Assembly (NCBI RefSeq): GCF_027563345.1
Contig: NZ_JAMKBK010000002.1
Reading direction: 5' to 3' (one strand)
Origin: Psychrobacillus psychrodurans
GTDB taxonomy: Bacteria > Bacillota > Bacilli > Bacillales_A > Planococcaceae
Length of the DNA stretch: 64,000 nt
The notes below the pieces were generated by a model. That model made no database searches. It saw only the letters and a list, made by a program, of their open reading frames with translations, and was not told where the DNA came from. This document shows, one piece after another, positions 16,849 through 25,011 of the stretch. Within the stretch, counting starts at the first letter, position 1, and every line of letters begins with the position of its first letter. The position numbers and the translations under genes were made by a program.

Positions 16849-18711
16849 GTGAGTTCTATCGCAAAGAAAAAGGGCTTTGGCGCAACTTTATGGGACTATT
16901 TAACAACGGTAGACCATAAAAAAATCGCAATCCTTTACCTTGCTGCCGGCAGTTTGTTCTTCGTAATCGGTGGTATCGAGGCAATGCTTATTCGTATTCA
17001 ATTAGCACAACCAGATAATGATTTTGTAAGTGCTGGTCTTTTTAACGAAATTATTACAATGCATGGTACAACCATGATATTCCTTGCAGCCATGCCTATA
17101 TTATTTGGATTTATGAACGCAGTCATGCCTCTTCAAATTGGCGCACGTGACGTAGCGTTTCCATTTCTAAATGCGCTTGGTTTTTGGTTATTCTTGTTTG
17201 GTGGTATTTTCCTTAACCTATCTTGGTTTATGGGTGGAGCACCTGATGCAGGATGGACTTCTTATGCATCATTATCATTAGCATCACCTGGTCATGGTAT
17301 TGACTTTTATGCACTTGGGCTACAAATATCCGGTGCTGGTACTTATATAGGGGGTATTAACTTCCTAGTAACAATTATTAATATGCGCGCTCCAGGTATG
17401 ACGTACATGCGTATGCCATTGTTTACTTGGACTACATTTGTAGCTAGTGCATTAATATTATTTGCATTCCCACCACTTACTATTGGATTATTCTTCTTAA
17501 TCTTTGACCGTATGTTTGGTGGTAACTTCTTTGATCATACAATGGGTGGTAATACAATTATCTGGGAGCATTTATTCTGGATTTTCGGGCATCCTGAAGT
17601 GTATATCTTAATACTACCTGCTTTTGGTATATTCTCAGAAATATTCGCTTTGTTCTCGCGTAAACGTTTATTTGGCTACTCATCTATGGTCTTTGCAACC
17701 GTATTAATCGGTTTCCTAGGATTCATGGTTTGGGCTCACCATATGTTTACAGTTGGTTTAGGACCAACAGCTAATGCGATTTTCGCAGTTGCTACTATGG
17801 CAATCGCTGTTCCAACAGGTATGAAAATCTTTAACTGGCTGCTTACAATTTGGGGTGGTAGCATTAAAGTCACAACTCCAATGCTATATGCATTAGGTTT
17901 CATCCCTTCATTCGTAGCAGGTGGGGTAACTGGTATTATGCAAGCAGCAGCACCGCTTGATTACCAATTACATGATTCGTACTTTATCGTTGCCCATTTC
18001 CATTATGTAATCGTTGGAGGGGTAGTGCTAGCAATTCTAGCAGCGGTACATTTATATTGGCCGTTAATGTTCAATCAAATGTTAAATGAAACGTTAGGTA
18101 AATGGACATTCTGGTTCTTCTTTATTGGTTTCCATTGTACGTTCTTTATACAGCATTTCTTAGGACTTATGGGTATGCCTCGTCGCGTATTTACTTTCGG
18201 AGCAAACCAAGGTTGGGATACTTTCAACTTAATCAGTTCTGCAGGTGCTGCACTCATGGCAATTGGTGTAATTATACTAGTAATTAACATCATAATTACA
18301 GTTGTTAAAAACGTTCCTGTTGGTAATGACCCTTGGGAAGACGGACGTACTTTGGAGTGGGCTATTCCACAACCAGTTCCGTTTTATAACTTTAAACAAA
18401 CTCCACTTGTTCGTGGTTTAGACACTTTCTGGATTGAAAAACAAGAAGGTAACAAAGAAGGTATGACATATGCAGAACCAGTTTCTGATATCCATATGCC
18501 TAACAATTCTTTCATTCCTTTTGTTATGACGATTGGTTTGTTCATCGCAGCTTTTGGAGCACTATACAATGGTGAAAAAGATTGGGCAATTCCAGTATTA
18601 GTACTAGGTTTAGCAATTACACTTGGTTCTATGGCTGTTCGTTCGATTAAAGACGATCATGGTTTTCATATTCACAAAGAAGATTTAATGAATGATGAAG
18701 GGGGTAAATAA
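16849..18711 (+). CDS. ctaD: Cytochrome c oxidase (caa3) subunit I
   Basis: 620 residues, haem-copper oxidase catalytic subunit reducing O2 to water while pumping protons. Motifs: MHGTTMIFLAAMP, the proton-channel glutamate/His-Tyr element WIFGHPEVYILILPAFG, the CuB pair WAHHMF, and HDSYFIVAHFHYV with haem ligands. GTG 16849 lies 8 nt after GGGAGG; a longer frame from ATG 16831 would cover that site. It is followed 2 nt later by ctaE. Confidence 0.97.
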   Translation: MSSIAKKKGFGATLWDYLTTVDHKKIAILYLAAGSLFFVIGGIEAMLIRIQLAQPDNDFVSAGLFNEIITMHGTTMIFLAAMPILFGFMNAVMPLQIGARDVAFPFLNALGFWLFLFGGIFLNLSWFMGGAPDAGWTSYASLSLASPGHGIDFYALGLQISGAGTYIGGINFLVTIINMRAPGMTYMRMPLFTWTTFVASALILFAFPPLTIGLFFLIFDRMFGGNFFDHTMGGNTIIWEHLFWIFGHPEVYILILPAFGIFSEIFALFSRKRLFGYSSMVFATVLIGFLGFMVWAHHMFTVGLGPTANAIFAVATMAIAVPTGMKIFNWLLTIWGGSIKVTTPMLYALGFIPSFVAGGVTGIMQAAAPLDYQLHDSYFIVAHFHYVIVGGVVLAILAAVHLYWPLMFNQMLNETLGKWTFWFFFIGFHCTFFIQHFLGLMGMPRRVFTFGANQGWDTFNLISSAGAALMAIGVIILVINIIITVVKNVPVGNDPWEDGRTLEWAIPQPVPFYNFKQTPLVRGLDTFWIEKQEGNKEGMTYAEPVSDIHMPNNSFIPFVMTIGLFIAAFGALYNGEKDWAIPVLVLGLAITLGSMAVRSIKDDHGFHIHKEDLMNDEGGK

Positions 18712-18713
18712 TT

Positions 18714-19340
18714 ATGGACTTTAATAAAAAGTACACCCCACAAACTTGGCCAGATCATCCTGAGCAAGTTACTTTAGAAGGTAAGAATAAATTTTTAGGC
18801 TTTTGGTTATTCCTAGGTGGAGAGACTGTACTATTTGCAAGTTTGTTTGCTACTTATTTAGCGTTAAAAAACAAAGGTCCAAGTGGTATGACTTTCTCAA
18901 CTGAAACACTTTTTGAATTACCGTTAGTATTTGTTATGACGATGTTACTATTAACTTCTTCATTAACAAGTGTGTACGCAATGTATCACATGAAAAATCA
19001 CAATTTTAGAGGTATGCAAACTTGGTTGGCTATAACTGTTCTTTTAGGATTAGCTTTCTTAGGCTTAGAGATTTATGAGTTTAACCACTATGTGCATTTA
19101 GGTTTTACTTATGGTCAAAGTGCTTTTTCATCTTCATTCTTTACGCTTGTAGGTACTCATGGATTGCACGTAGTAATTGGATTGGGATGGATTATTCTAT
19201 TAATGTTACGTAATGCAAAACGTGGATTTAGTTTGTATAATGCACCAAAATATTATACTGCTTCTCTATACTGGCATTTTATTGATGTAGTGTGGGTATT
19301 CATCTTTACAGTAGTATACTTGATGGGAGTTGTTGGTTAA
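18714..19340 (+). CDS. ctaE: Cytochrome c oxidase subunit III
   Basis: 208 residues with five membrane helices, the short Bacillus-type subunit III. Typical segments are FLGFWLFLGGETVLFASLFATY, GTHGLHVVIGLGWI and SLYWHFIDVVWVFIFTVVY. It stabilises subunit I and delivers protons. GGGGG precedes the ATG. Tightly packed between ctaD (2 nt) and ctaF (1 nt), which implies translational coupling. Confidence 0.96.
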   Translation: MDFNKKYTPQTWPDHPEQVTLEGKNKFLGFWLFLGGETVLFASLFATYLALKNKGPSGMTFSTETLFELPLVFVMTMLLLTSSLTSVYAMYHMKNHNFRGMQTWLAITVLLGLAFLGLEIYEFNHYVHLGFTYGQSAFSSSFFTLVGTHGLHVVIGLGWIILLMLRNAKRGFSLYNAPKYYTASLYWHFIDVVWVFIFTVVYLMGVVG

Positions 19341-19341
19341 T

Positions 19342-19677
19342 ATGTCACACGACGCTCAAGTTTATGTGAGATCACAAACAGAATTTGAATATATTAAGCA
19401 AAAACGTAAAAAAGATATGCGTAACCAAGTTACAACTTTTGCGATTATGATATTCTTAACATTAATTGCTTTTACTACTGTAGCTGCTGGTTTTTCCGTA
19501 TATTTAATAGTTCCAGTTATTTTATTGCTTGCAGCAATTCAAGTAGTTTTACAACTGTACTACTTCATGCATATGAGTGAAAAAAATCATCAGGTAGCTG
19601 CATTTTTCTTGTACAGTGCTTGTTTGATAGCTTTCACTTTCATCTTAACTTTCCTTACAATTATTTGGTGGGGTTAA
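19342..19677 (+). CDS. ctaF: Cytochrome c oxidase subunit IV (CtaF)
   Basis: 111 residues with three membrane helices, a basic cytosolic N terminus (YIKQKRKKDMRNQ) and the family element LQLYYFMHMSEK. This is the small prokaryotic subunit IV (COX4 pro) that assists assembly. I used ATG 19342; an in-frame TTG at 19330 lies inside ctaE. A strong terminator follows, so most transcripts should stop before ctaG. Confidence 0.93.
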   Translation: MSHDAQVYVRSQTEFEYIKQKRKKDMRNQVTTFAIMIFLTLIAFTTVAAGFSVYLIVPVILLLAAIQVVLQLYYFMHMSEKNHQVAAFFLYSACLIAFTFILTFLTIIWWG

Positions 19678-19684
19678 ACAATTT

Positions 19685-19726
19685 AAAGCCGAGACAAAGT
19701 TAAACACTTTGTCTCGGCTTTTTTTA
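19685..19726 (+). terminator. Intrinsic terminator of the cta operon
   Basis: Perfect 15-bp stem AAAGCCGAGACAAAG / CTTTGTCTCGGCTTT, 7-nt loop, T-run. Confidence 0.95.
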
Positions 19727-19932
19727 TAGAATAAGGAAGTTTATAATCTTTTGACATACAAAATAGATTGGAAAAACTCGGAGGAAGAAATTATTAGTAA
19801 TTGTGTTGTTTGGAAATTTTTTAAAGTTGAAGGATGTATCTTTAAATTCTAAATGTCATAGTTCGTTCATTGAAGTTATTGGGCTCGACCTATATAATAA
19901 AGGAAGTTACCTAAAAAGGAGCGATGATTTCT

Positions 19933-20844
19933 ATGCCTTTAAGTATATTTGGATTCCAAGCAATGTGGAGCCCAGTGATGATTGGAGTAATAGTATTTCT
20001 AACTATTTTATATTTTTTAATAACAGTCAAATGGAGAAATGACTTTAAAGTATCCGAGCCGTTGAAAATGAAAGAGGCTGTTTACTTTTTAGTAGGTATT
20101 GTACTTTTATATATTGTAAAAGGTTCTCCAGTGGATTTAATGGCACATATTATGTTCTCATTTCATATGGTCCAGATGGCACTTTTACTATTATTAATTC
20201 CGCCGCTTTTAATGAAAGGGATACCATGGTGGGTATGGAAAGTTGTCATAGAATTACCTGTGGTACGTAAGGTTTTTCCAGTTTTAACAAAGCCATTACT
20301 TTCACTAATTGTCTTCTCAGGGTTGTTCTCGTTTTACCATATTCCTTTGTTTTTCGATTATATCAAATTGGATGAAGGATTACATGGAACGTACACGTTT
20401 ATTCTATTCCTGTCAGCACTTTTCATGTGGTGGTCGATCATAGAGATAAAAGGAATTACTGGACGTTTACACGGTTTGAAAAAGATAGGATTCATTATAG
20501 GAAGTGCAGTTTTAATAACTCCAGCATGTGCGCTGATTATATTCACTGGAACACCATTGTACGATACGTACACAAATTCGGAATCTTGGTTAAAAGCGAT
20601 GGAGCTATGTGTTCCAGCAAGTACATTAGCGGGACTATCATTAAGTGGACCTGAATTATTTTCCAATATGACACCTATCGCAGATCAGCAATTGGGTGGA
20701 ATACTGATGAAAATTGTACAAGAGATTATATATGCAGTATTCTTAATGTCCATTTTCTTCAAATGGTATAAAAATGAGCAGGACAACGCAGAAGAAATTA
20801 CGCAAAAAGCTCTAGATGATTTAAAAGTACAGGCTAGACTATAG
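19933..20844 (+). CDS. ctaG: Cytochrome c oxidase assembly factor CtaG (caa3 type)
   Basis: About 303 residues with six to seven membrane helices, caa3_CtaG family, required in B. subtilis for formation of active caa3 (copper centre assembly). Segments FGFQAMWSPVMIG, HIMFSFHMVQMALLLLLIPPLL, LFMWWSIIEI and MTPIADQQLGGILMKI fit. AAAAGGAG is only 2 nt from ATG 19924 and 11 nt from ATG 19933; I prefer the latter. It is separated from ctaF by a terminator, so it has its own promoter. Confidence 0.9.
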   Translation: MPLSIFGFQAMWSPVMIGVIVFLTILYFLITVKWRNDFKVSEPLKMKEAVYFLVGIVLLYIVKGSPVDLMAHIMFSFHMVQMALLLLLIPPLLMKGIPWWVWKVVIELPVVRKVFPVLTKPLLSLIVFSGLFSFYHIPLFFDYIKLDEGLHGTYTFILFLSALFMWWSIIEIKGITGRLHGLKKIGFIIGSAVLITPACALIIFTGTPLYDTYTNSESWLKAMELCVPASTLAGLSLSGPELFSNMTPIADQQLGGILMKIVQEIIYAVFLMSIFFKWYKNEQDNAEEITQKALDDLKVQARL

Positions 20845-20875
20845 TCTTAATATAGTGATTTGAGGAGAATGATTG

Positions 20876-21337
20876 ATGAATTTACCAGTTCTACCAACAA
20901 TAAGTACATTTTTTATCGTGTTAAGTGCTATCTTAGTAGCAATTGGTTGGGCATTCATAAAACAAAAGAAAATTGAAGCCCACAAAAAAACGATGACTGC
21001 AGCCGCAATTTCAGCTTTAATATTTTTCATCATCTATGCATCACGAACTATTTTCATTGGTAATACAGCTTTTGGTGGACCAGCCGATATTAAAATTTAC
21101 TATACAATCTTTTTAATATTTCATATTACATTAGCAACGACAGGTGCATTTTTTGGTTTGGTAACTCTATATCTAGGATATAAAAATAATATCCAAAAGC
21201 ATCGTAAAATTGGACCAATCACAAGTGTGATATGGTTTTTAGTTGCAATAACAGGAGTTGCTGTCTACTTATTGCTATATGTATTTTATACAGGTGGAGA
21301 AACTACATCGGTTATCAAAGCAATAATAGGTGGATAA
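20876..21337 (+). CDS. DUF420 membrane protein (YozB-like)
   Basis: 153 residues with four to five helices. Histidines sit near membrane borders (AHKKTMTAAA, FHITLATTGAF, KHRKIGP), as in the DUF420 family, which is often found next to caa3 assembly genes and resembles small haem/copper assembly membrane proteins. B. subtilis YozB is the relative. ATG 20876 is 8 nt after GAGGAG. It follows ctaG after 31 nt and is probably co-transcribed; a role in oxidase assembly is inferred from context only. Confidence 0.82.
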   Translation: MNLPVLPTISTFFIVLSAILVAIGWAFIKQKKIEAHKKTMTAAAISALIFFIIYASRTIFIGNTAFGGPADIKIYYTIFLIFHITLATTGAFFGLVTLYLGYKNNIQKHRKIGPITSVIWFLVAITGVAVYLLLYVFYTGGETTSVIKAIIGG

Positions 21338-21341
21338 AAAG

Positions 21342-21389
21342 AAAAGCCAATACTCTATTGGAATCATTCCAAAAGAGTATAGGCTTTTT
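21342..21389. terminator. Terminator between the DUF420 gene and the AI-2E family gene
   Basis: AAAAGCC-a-ATACTCT pairs with AGAGTAT-AGGCTTTT around an inner hairpin TTGGAAT / ATTCCAA. It stands between convergent genes with T and A tracts on both sides, so it can serve either strand. Confidence 0.85.
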
Positions 21390-21397
21390 ATAATCGT

Positions 21398-22462
21398 TTA
21401 AATTTTAAAATTTAGTTTAAGCATTCCAGATTCTTTAGCAGTAATAAAAATAATAACTACAAGAGGGCCTATCATAAACCCAATGAAACCAAATAGCTTT
21501 GCTCCTATAAACATGGCTATTAAAATTGCAAGGGGGGATATTCCCATCTGAGAACCCATTAACTTAGGTTCTATAGCTCTGCGTATCACTAGAAGCACAA
21601 CTGCCAATATAGTTAACTTAGTTCCCAATACCATGTCACCTGTTAGATAATGATAAATAGCCCAAGGTGCTAATACAGCAATGGAACCCAATATCGGGAT
21701 AATATCGATTATCCAAATAACAATAGCCATTATTAAAGCATATTTTGGCGTGATAATAAGTAATAGGCCAATGAATGATACCCCCAAAATAATAAAACTA
21801 GCTATAATTTGGGCTTTCATAAAACCAATAGCTACTTTCTTTATGTTAGAAAACATAAAACGTACTTTACCAGCTGTGTTATCTGATAAATAATGAAAAA
21901 ATTTAAGCTGTAAATTCTGTAAATCTAACATAAATAAAAAAAGGGCAATAATAAACACTATAAAACTAACTAAAAAGTTCGGTATATTCGTTAAAAGTGT
22001 AGAAATATTATTGTAACTAAGTATATCTAGTAGGGCATCTCTCATACTTTCTAATGTAGCATCAAATTTACTTTGAATCGATACGACAACTTCCGTAGGG
22101 AGACCTTCTGTGTATTTAAATATGTTGTTTTGCATGTTAATCCATAATCCGGTCCAGTTATTAATATATGTAGGAATGGTCTGAGAGATGTGAATAAGCT
22201 GGCTAATTAGTTTGGTAATTACCAAGTATAATAGTCCGGAAATGACGATAATAAAAAGAACAAAGTTAGTTATGACAGCAGGTTTACGCTTCCATTTAAA
22301 TGTTTTTTGAGTGAACTTTACGACAGGTTCCATAATGATAGCTGTAAGTAAAGCGAGTATAATTGGAATGGAAACAGGAAGGATAAATATTGTTAATAAT
22401 AAGAGTATAAAGACAAGAACAATATATTTTATATATTCTTTTTTAAAAAAATTTAAGACCAT
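21398..22462 (-). CDS. AI-2E/PerM family transporter, YtvI-like
   Basis: 354 residues with about eight membrane helices in the AI-2E transporter arrangement: paired N-terminal helices, a long soluble loop (about 80-150), then helices ending in WIIDIIPILGSIAVLAPWAIYHY and FGFIGFMIGPLVVIIF. B. subtilis YtvI, a sporulation-associated membrane protein, is the closest relative I can recall, but other paralogues exist, so no symbol is given. Substrate unknown. The upstream gene on the same strand ends at its own terminator, so this gene is probably monocistronic. Confidence 0.75.
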   Translation of the reverse strand: MVLNFFKKEYIKYIVLVFILLLLTIFILPVSIPIILALLTAIIMEPVVKFTQKTFKWKRKPAVITNFVLFIIVISGLLYLVITKLISQLIHISQTIPTYINNWTGLWINMQNNIFKYTEGLPTEVVVSIQSKFDATLESMRDALLDILSYNNISTLLTNIPNFLVSFIVFIIALFLFMLDLQNLQLKFFHYLSDNTAGKVRFMFSNIKKVAIGFMKAQIIASFIILGVSFIGLLLIITPKYALIMAIVIWIIDIIPILGSIAVLAPWAIYHYLTGDMVLGTKLTILAVVLLVIRRAIEPKLMGSQMGISPLAILIAMFIGAKLFGFIGFMIGPLVVIIFITAKESGMLKLNFKI

Positions 22463-22521
22463 TATACGCTCCTTTCTTGTCGTTTATTAACAGTATAGAC
22501 AAGTTCCTAATTTTTGAACAG

Positions 22522-22554
22522 AAAAAACGCAAGAGAATTAAACTCTTGCGTTTT
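22522..22554 (-). terminator. Intrinsic terminator after the YugN-like gene
   Basis: 12-bp stem AAAACGCAAGAG / CTCTTGCGTTTT with a 7-nt loop; read on the minus strand it is followed by a T-run. Confidence 0.9.
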
Positions 22555-22565
22555 AGGATTTCCTA

Positions 22566-22931
22566 TTAAGCATGAATTTCAAAAGCAGCTAACTCTGCTC
22601 TTACAGCAGCTAATGTTTGATCACAAGATTTTAGGAGATGCTTTGGGAAAACTTCATTTTCGCCATATTCAACACCATGTGGATAATAATGTTTTCCTAT
22701 AACCGGTTTTAAAAGTGTAATATTTGCATCGTGTGCCCCTACATCACCATCTTTTGTGAAACCAAATACTCGAAGATAAAATGTACCTTCTTTTATAACA
22801 TACTTTTTATCATAAGTAACACGTTCGTAATCCCATTGACCTGCACGAACTAAACCTTGCTTTTTCATAAGGTCATCTAATATATTTAGATCAATGACAG
22901 TGTTTTCTATACCAGTGTTTTCGAAATACAT
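22566..22931 (-). CDS. ylbA: YugN-like family protein (ylbA position)
   Basis: 121 residues of the YugN-like family: FENTGIENTVIDLNILDDLM, AGQWDYERVTYDKKYV, FYLRVFGFTKDGDVG and GKHYYPHGVEYGE. The function of the family is unknown. The frame is open much further upstream (to about 23372), but GGAGGA 7 nt before ATG 22931 and family length fix the start. It lies between the cta region and ylbC, where B. subtilis has ylbA, hence the symbol. Confidence 0.7.
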   Translation of the reverse strand: MYFENTGIENTVIDLNILDDLMKKQGLVRAGQWDYERVTYDKKYVIKEGTFYLRVFGFTKDGDVGAHDANITLLKPVIGKHYYPHGVEYGENEVFPKHLLKSCDQTLAAVRAELAAFEIHA

Positions 22932-23082
22932 TGAATTGTCCTCCTTCACGTTCATATTCCAAATAGAATCTGTTCCTATTAATATTAATTCAAATTTGAT
23001 AATGTTGCAATGGTAACATTGTGTCTTTCTAGTTAACCTTGGTATACTAGGAGAAATGGTGGAAGAGTTAGGAGAAGAAGTT

Positions 23083-24171
23083 ATGATGAATAATCTAATA
23101 CGTATTGTTATTGCTATAGCTATAGTACTAGTGATATTTATATATTTTGATAATCCTGTACATGAAAATGAGCTCATTACTGGCTCAAATAATACAGGGC
23201 AGGTAATTCCAAACTCTTCAACAGAAATGGTGGAAGTTGAGACCGCATTTACACGTCCCAAGGAAGGAGTTTCAACATTAGTAGGAGGTTCGACCCAAGC
23301 GGTTATTGAGTTATTAGGGAAACCTACTCGGACCGAACCATCAGCATTTGGATATGAGTGGTGGGTATACAATCAGTCTCTTAAAACTTATTTGTTAATT
23401 GGAGTAGAAGGAGATAAAGTAACCCAAGCCTTTGCTGCTGGAGATAACGTAGAGGTCGCACCTTATAAAATTGGGCAAGACGTAGATGAAATTTATCGTT
23501 TTACGTTAGTGCAATCTGAAATTTCATTTTCTATAGATTCAAATACTTATACTTTTTCTCTTACGGAAGATGATATAGACAATAGAATATTAGTTCAGTT
23601 TGATAATTTATTTGCTATGCTATATATAGATTCGGAAAGTCGGCAGCTAGAAGCAGTTAGGTTTACAGACCCCAAAACTATTTTGCTGCATAAGCCTTAT
23701 GATATTTTATATAACGGAATAATGGTAGAAACAAAAACTCCTGATTCCCTCTTTCAAGCTGCGATAGACCGCGCAAATGAGCGTCAGGTATTTGAACTTA
23801 CAAATGTATATCGTTATCGTAATAACCTTCGATTACTAGTGTCTGATAATGAATTGCAAAATATTGCGATGGATAATAGTGAGGAAATGGCGAAAAATAA
23901 TATTGTTGTCAATGAAAAGTTTGAAGTATCCAAGTTTAGTGATCAATTAAAAGAGTCATCAATTGAATTTTCTAGTGCCGCTGGAAATACAGCCGCTTTT
24001 TATTTTGATGCAGGAGAAGCCGTAAATGGTTGGATGAATTCTAATGATCATCGCGAGATCTTATTAGGTCAGGATTATACACATACTGGTATTGGGGTTT
24101 ACGGTAGCTACTATACGCAAAACTTTATTGAACGAACTGCTGTAAATAATTCCAAGGATATTCTTCAATAA
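23083..24171 (+). CDS. ylbC: Secreted or membrane-anchored CAP-domain protein YlbC
   Basis: 362 residues. An N-terminal hydrophobic anchor (IRIVIAIAIVLVIFIYF) is followed by two copies of the CAP-associated N-terminal fold (about 60-215, with LGKPTRTEPSAFGYEWWVYN) and a C-terminal CAP/SCP domain (about 235-360) with FELTNVYRYRNNL, NSEEMAKNN and HREILLGQDYTHTGIG. CAP proteins of this type act outside the membrane; the role of YlbC is unknown. ATG 23083 follows TTAGGAGAA; the frame is open back to 23056. It ends against the convergent aspartokinase gene with no gap. Confidence 0.85.
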   Translation: MMNNLIRIVIAIAIVLVIFIYFDNPVHENELITGSNNTGQVIPNSSTEMVEVETAFTRPKEGVSTLVGGSTQAVIELLGKPTRTEPSAFGYEWWVYNQSLKTYLLIGVEGDKVTQAFAAGDNVEVAPYKIGQDVDEIYRFTLVQSEISFSIDSNTYTFSLTEDDIDNRILVQFDNLFAMLYIDSESRQLEAVRFTDPKTILLHKPYDILYNGIMVETKTPDSLFQAAIDRANERQVFELTNVYRYRNNLRLLVSDNELQNIAMDNSEEMAKNNIVVNEKFEVSKFSDQLKESSIEFSSAAGNTAAFYFDAGEAVNGWMNSNDHREILLGQDYTHTGIGVYGSYYTQNFIERTAVNNSKDILQ

Positions 24172-24903
24172 TTAGTTAGAGATAAACGTTCCCTCGCTTT
24201 CCTGATACAAAGAGCGAATGTGCAAAGGGACTTGATGAAGAGCAGCAAATGTAGCTGCTCTTTTTTGTATGACTTCGACAGGTTCATCTATCTTCTCCTG
24301 AAGTTCCTCATAGGTCATAAAAGGTATCAGCTCCACATTTTTGCTTGTAGAAGGATCTGACGTCATGATACCAGGGACATCCTTGTAAAATTCAACTACG
24401 TCAGCACTTAAATAATATCCATAAACGACGGCGGTTAGATCACTCCCACCTCTTCCTAATGTAGTAAAATTGTGTGTACTTTCTGAGACACCTTGAAAAC
24501 CTGGGACGATGACGCATTGGAAATTTTCAAATGCTTGATGTACAGAGCTCATGTCTACTTTCTTAATAAGGGCATTTCCATACGTTTCGTTCGTTATGAT
24601 GCCGGCATTTTTGCCATAAAGAAGGGTAGAAGATACTCCTTCAGTTTTTAGTTCTGTTGATAATACAGAACTTGAGATCAACTCACCACATGCAGAGAGC
24701 AAATCTGTTTCAATGCTATTGTCGTTGATAGGAAGCAAATCTAAAAGAGTATCAGTTGCATAGGGTTTCCCCCTTCTTCCCATTGCCGAAACAACGACAA
24801 GCACGTTTTGATGGGTATTGATAGCTTGCTGGATTCGTTGTATTACTAATTGTCTGTTCTGATGATTTTGCATGGCAATACCGCCAAATTTTTGAACAAT
24901 CAT
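24172..24903 (-). CDS. Aspartokinase-like protein lacking regulatory ACT domains
   Basis: 243 residues covering only an amino-acid-kinase catalytic domain very like B. subtilis DapG: IVQKFGG, VVVSAMGRRGKPYATDTLL, SACGELISSSVLS, GRGGSDLTAVVYG and KDVPGIMTSDP. DapG has about 400 residues, and its two ACT domains, which bind the inhibitor meso-diaminopimelate, begin just where this protein ends (SEGTFISN then stop). The usual KFGGTS is KFGGIA. If active, it would phosphorylate aspartate without DAP feedback. It is divergent from a MurE-like gene, 109 nt apart. The RBS is weak; ATG 24903 is preferred over GTG 24915. Confidence 0.75.
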   Translation of the reverse strand: MIVQKFGGIAMQNHQNRQLVIQRIQQAINTHQNVLVVVSAMGRRGKPYATDTLLDLLPINDNSIETDLLSACGELISSSVLSTELKTEGVSSTLLYGKNAGIITNETYGNALIKKVDMSSVHQAFENFQCVIVPGFQGVSESTHNFTTLGRGGSDLTAVVYGYYLSADVVEFYKDVPGIMTSDPSTSKNVELIPFMTYEELQEKIDEPVEVIQKRAATFAALHQVPLHIRSLYQESEGTFISN

Positions 24904-24923
24904 AATCTCAACCACTCTATTCG

Positions 24924-24952
24924 TGACATTTCAAACACTCCGTTCATACGAT
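24924..24952 (+). promoter_or_regulatory. Candidate sigma-E promoter for the MurE-like gene
   Basis: ACATT (24926-24930), 14-bp spacer, CATACGAT (24945-24952), compared with the sigma-E consensus ATATT-N14-CATACA(A/C)T: one mismatch in each element. On the opposite strand, CATACAGT (complement of 24969-24976) is a similar -10 towards the aspartokinase gene, though without a clear -35. Confidence 0.45.
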
Positions 24953-25011
24953 ACAGGGAATTCATTTTACTGTATGCGATTTTACAAGAATGGTGTAGGG
25001 AGTGTGTTACT

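Noticed and set aside
19803..20042. Small frame overlapping the 5' end of ctaG
   Set aside because: It lies in another frame of ctaG without an RBS; the sequence is not similar to any family I know.
22932..23372. N-terminal extension of the YugN-like gene (268-codon reading)
   Set aside because: The extra part is low-complexity antisense to ylbC; an RBS and family length fix the start at 22931.
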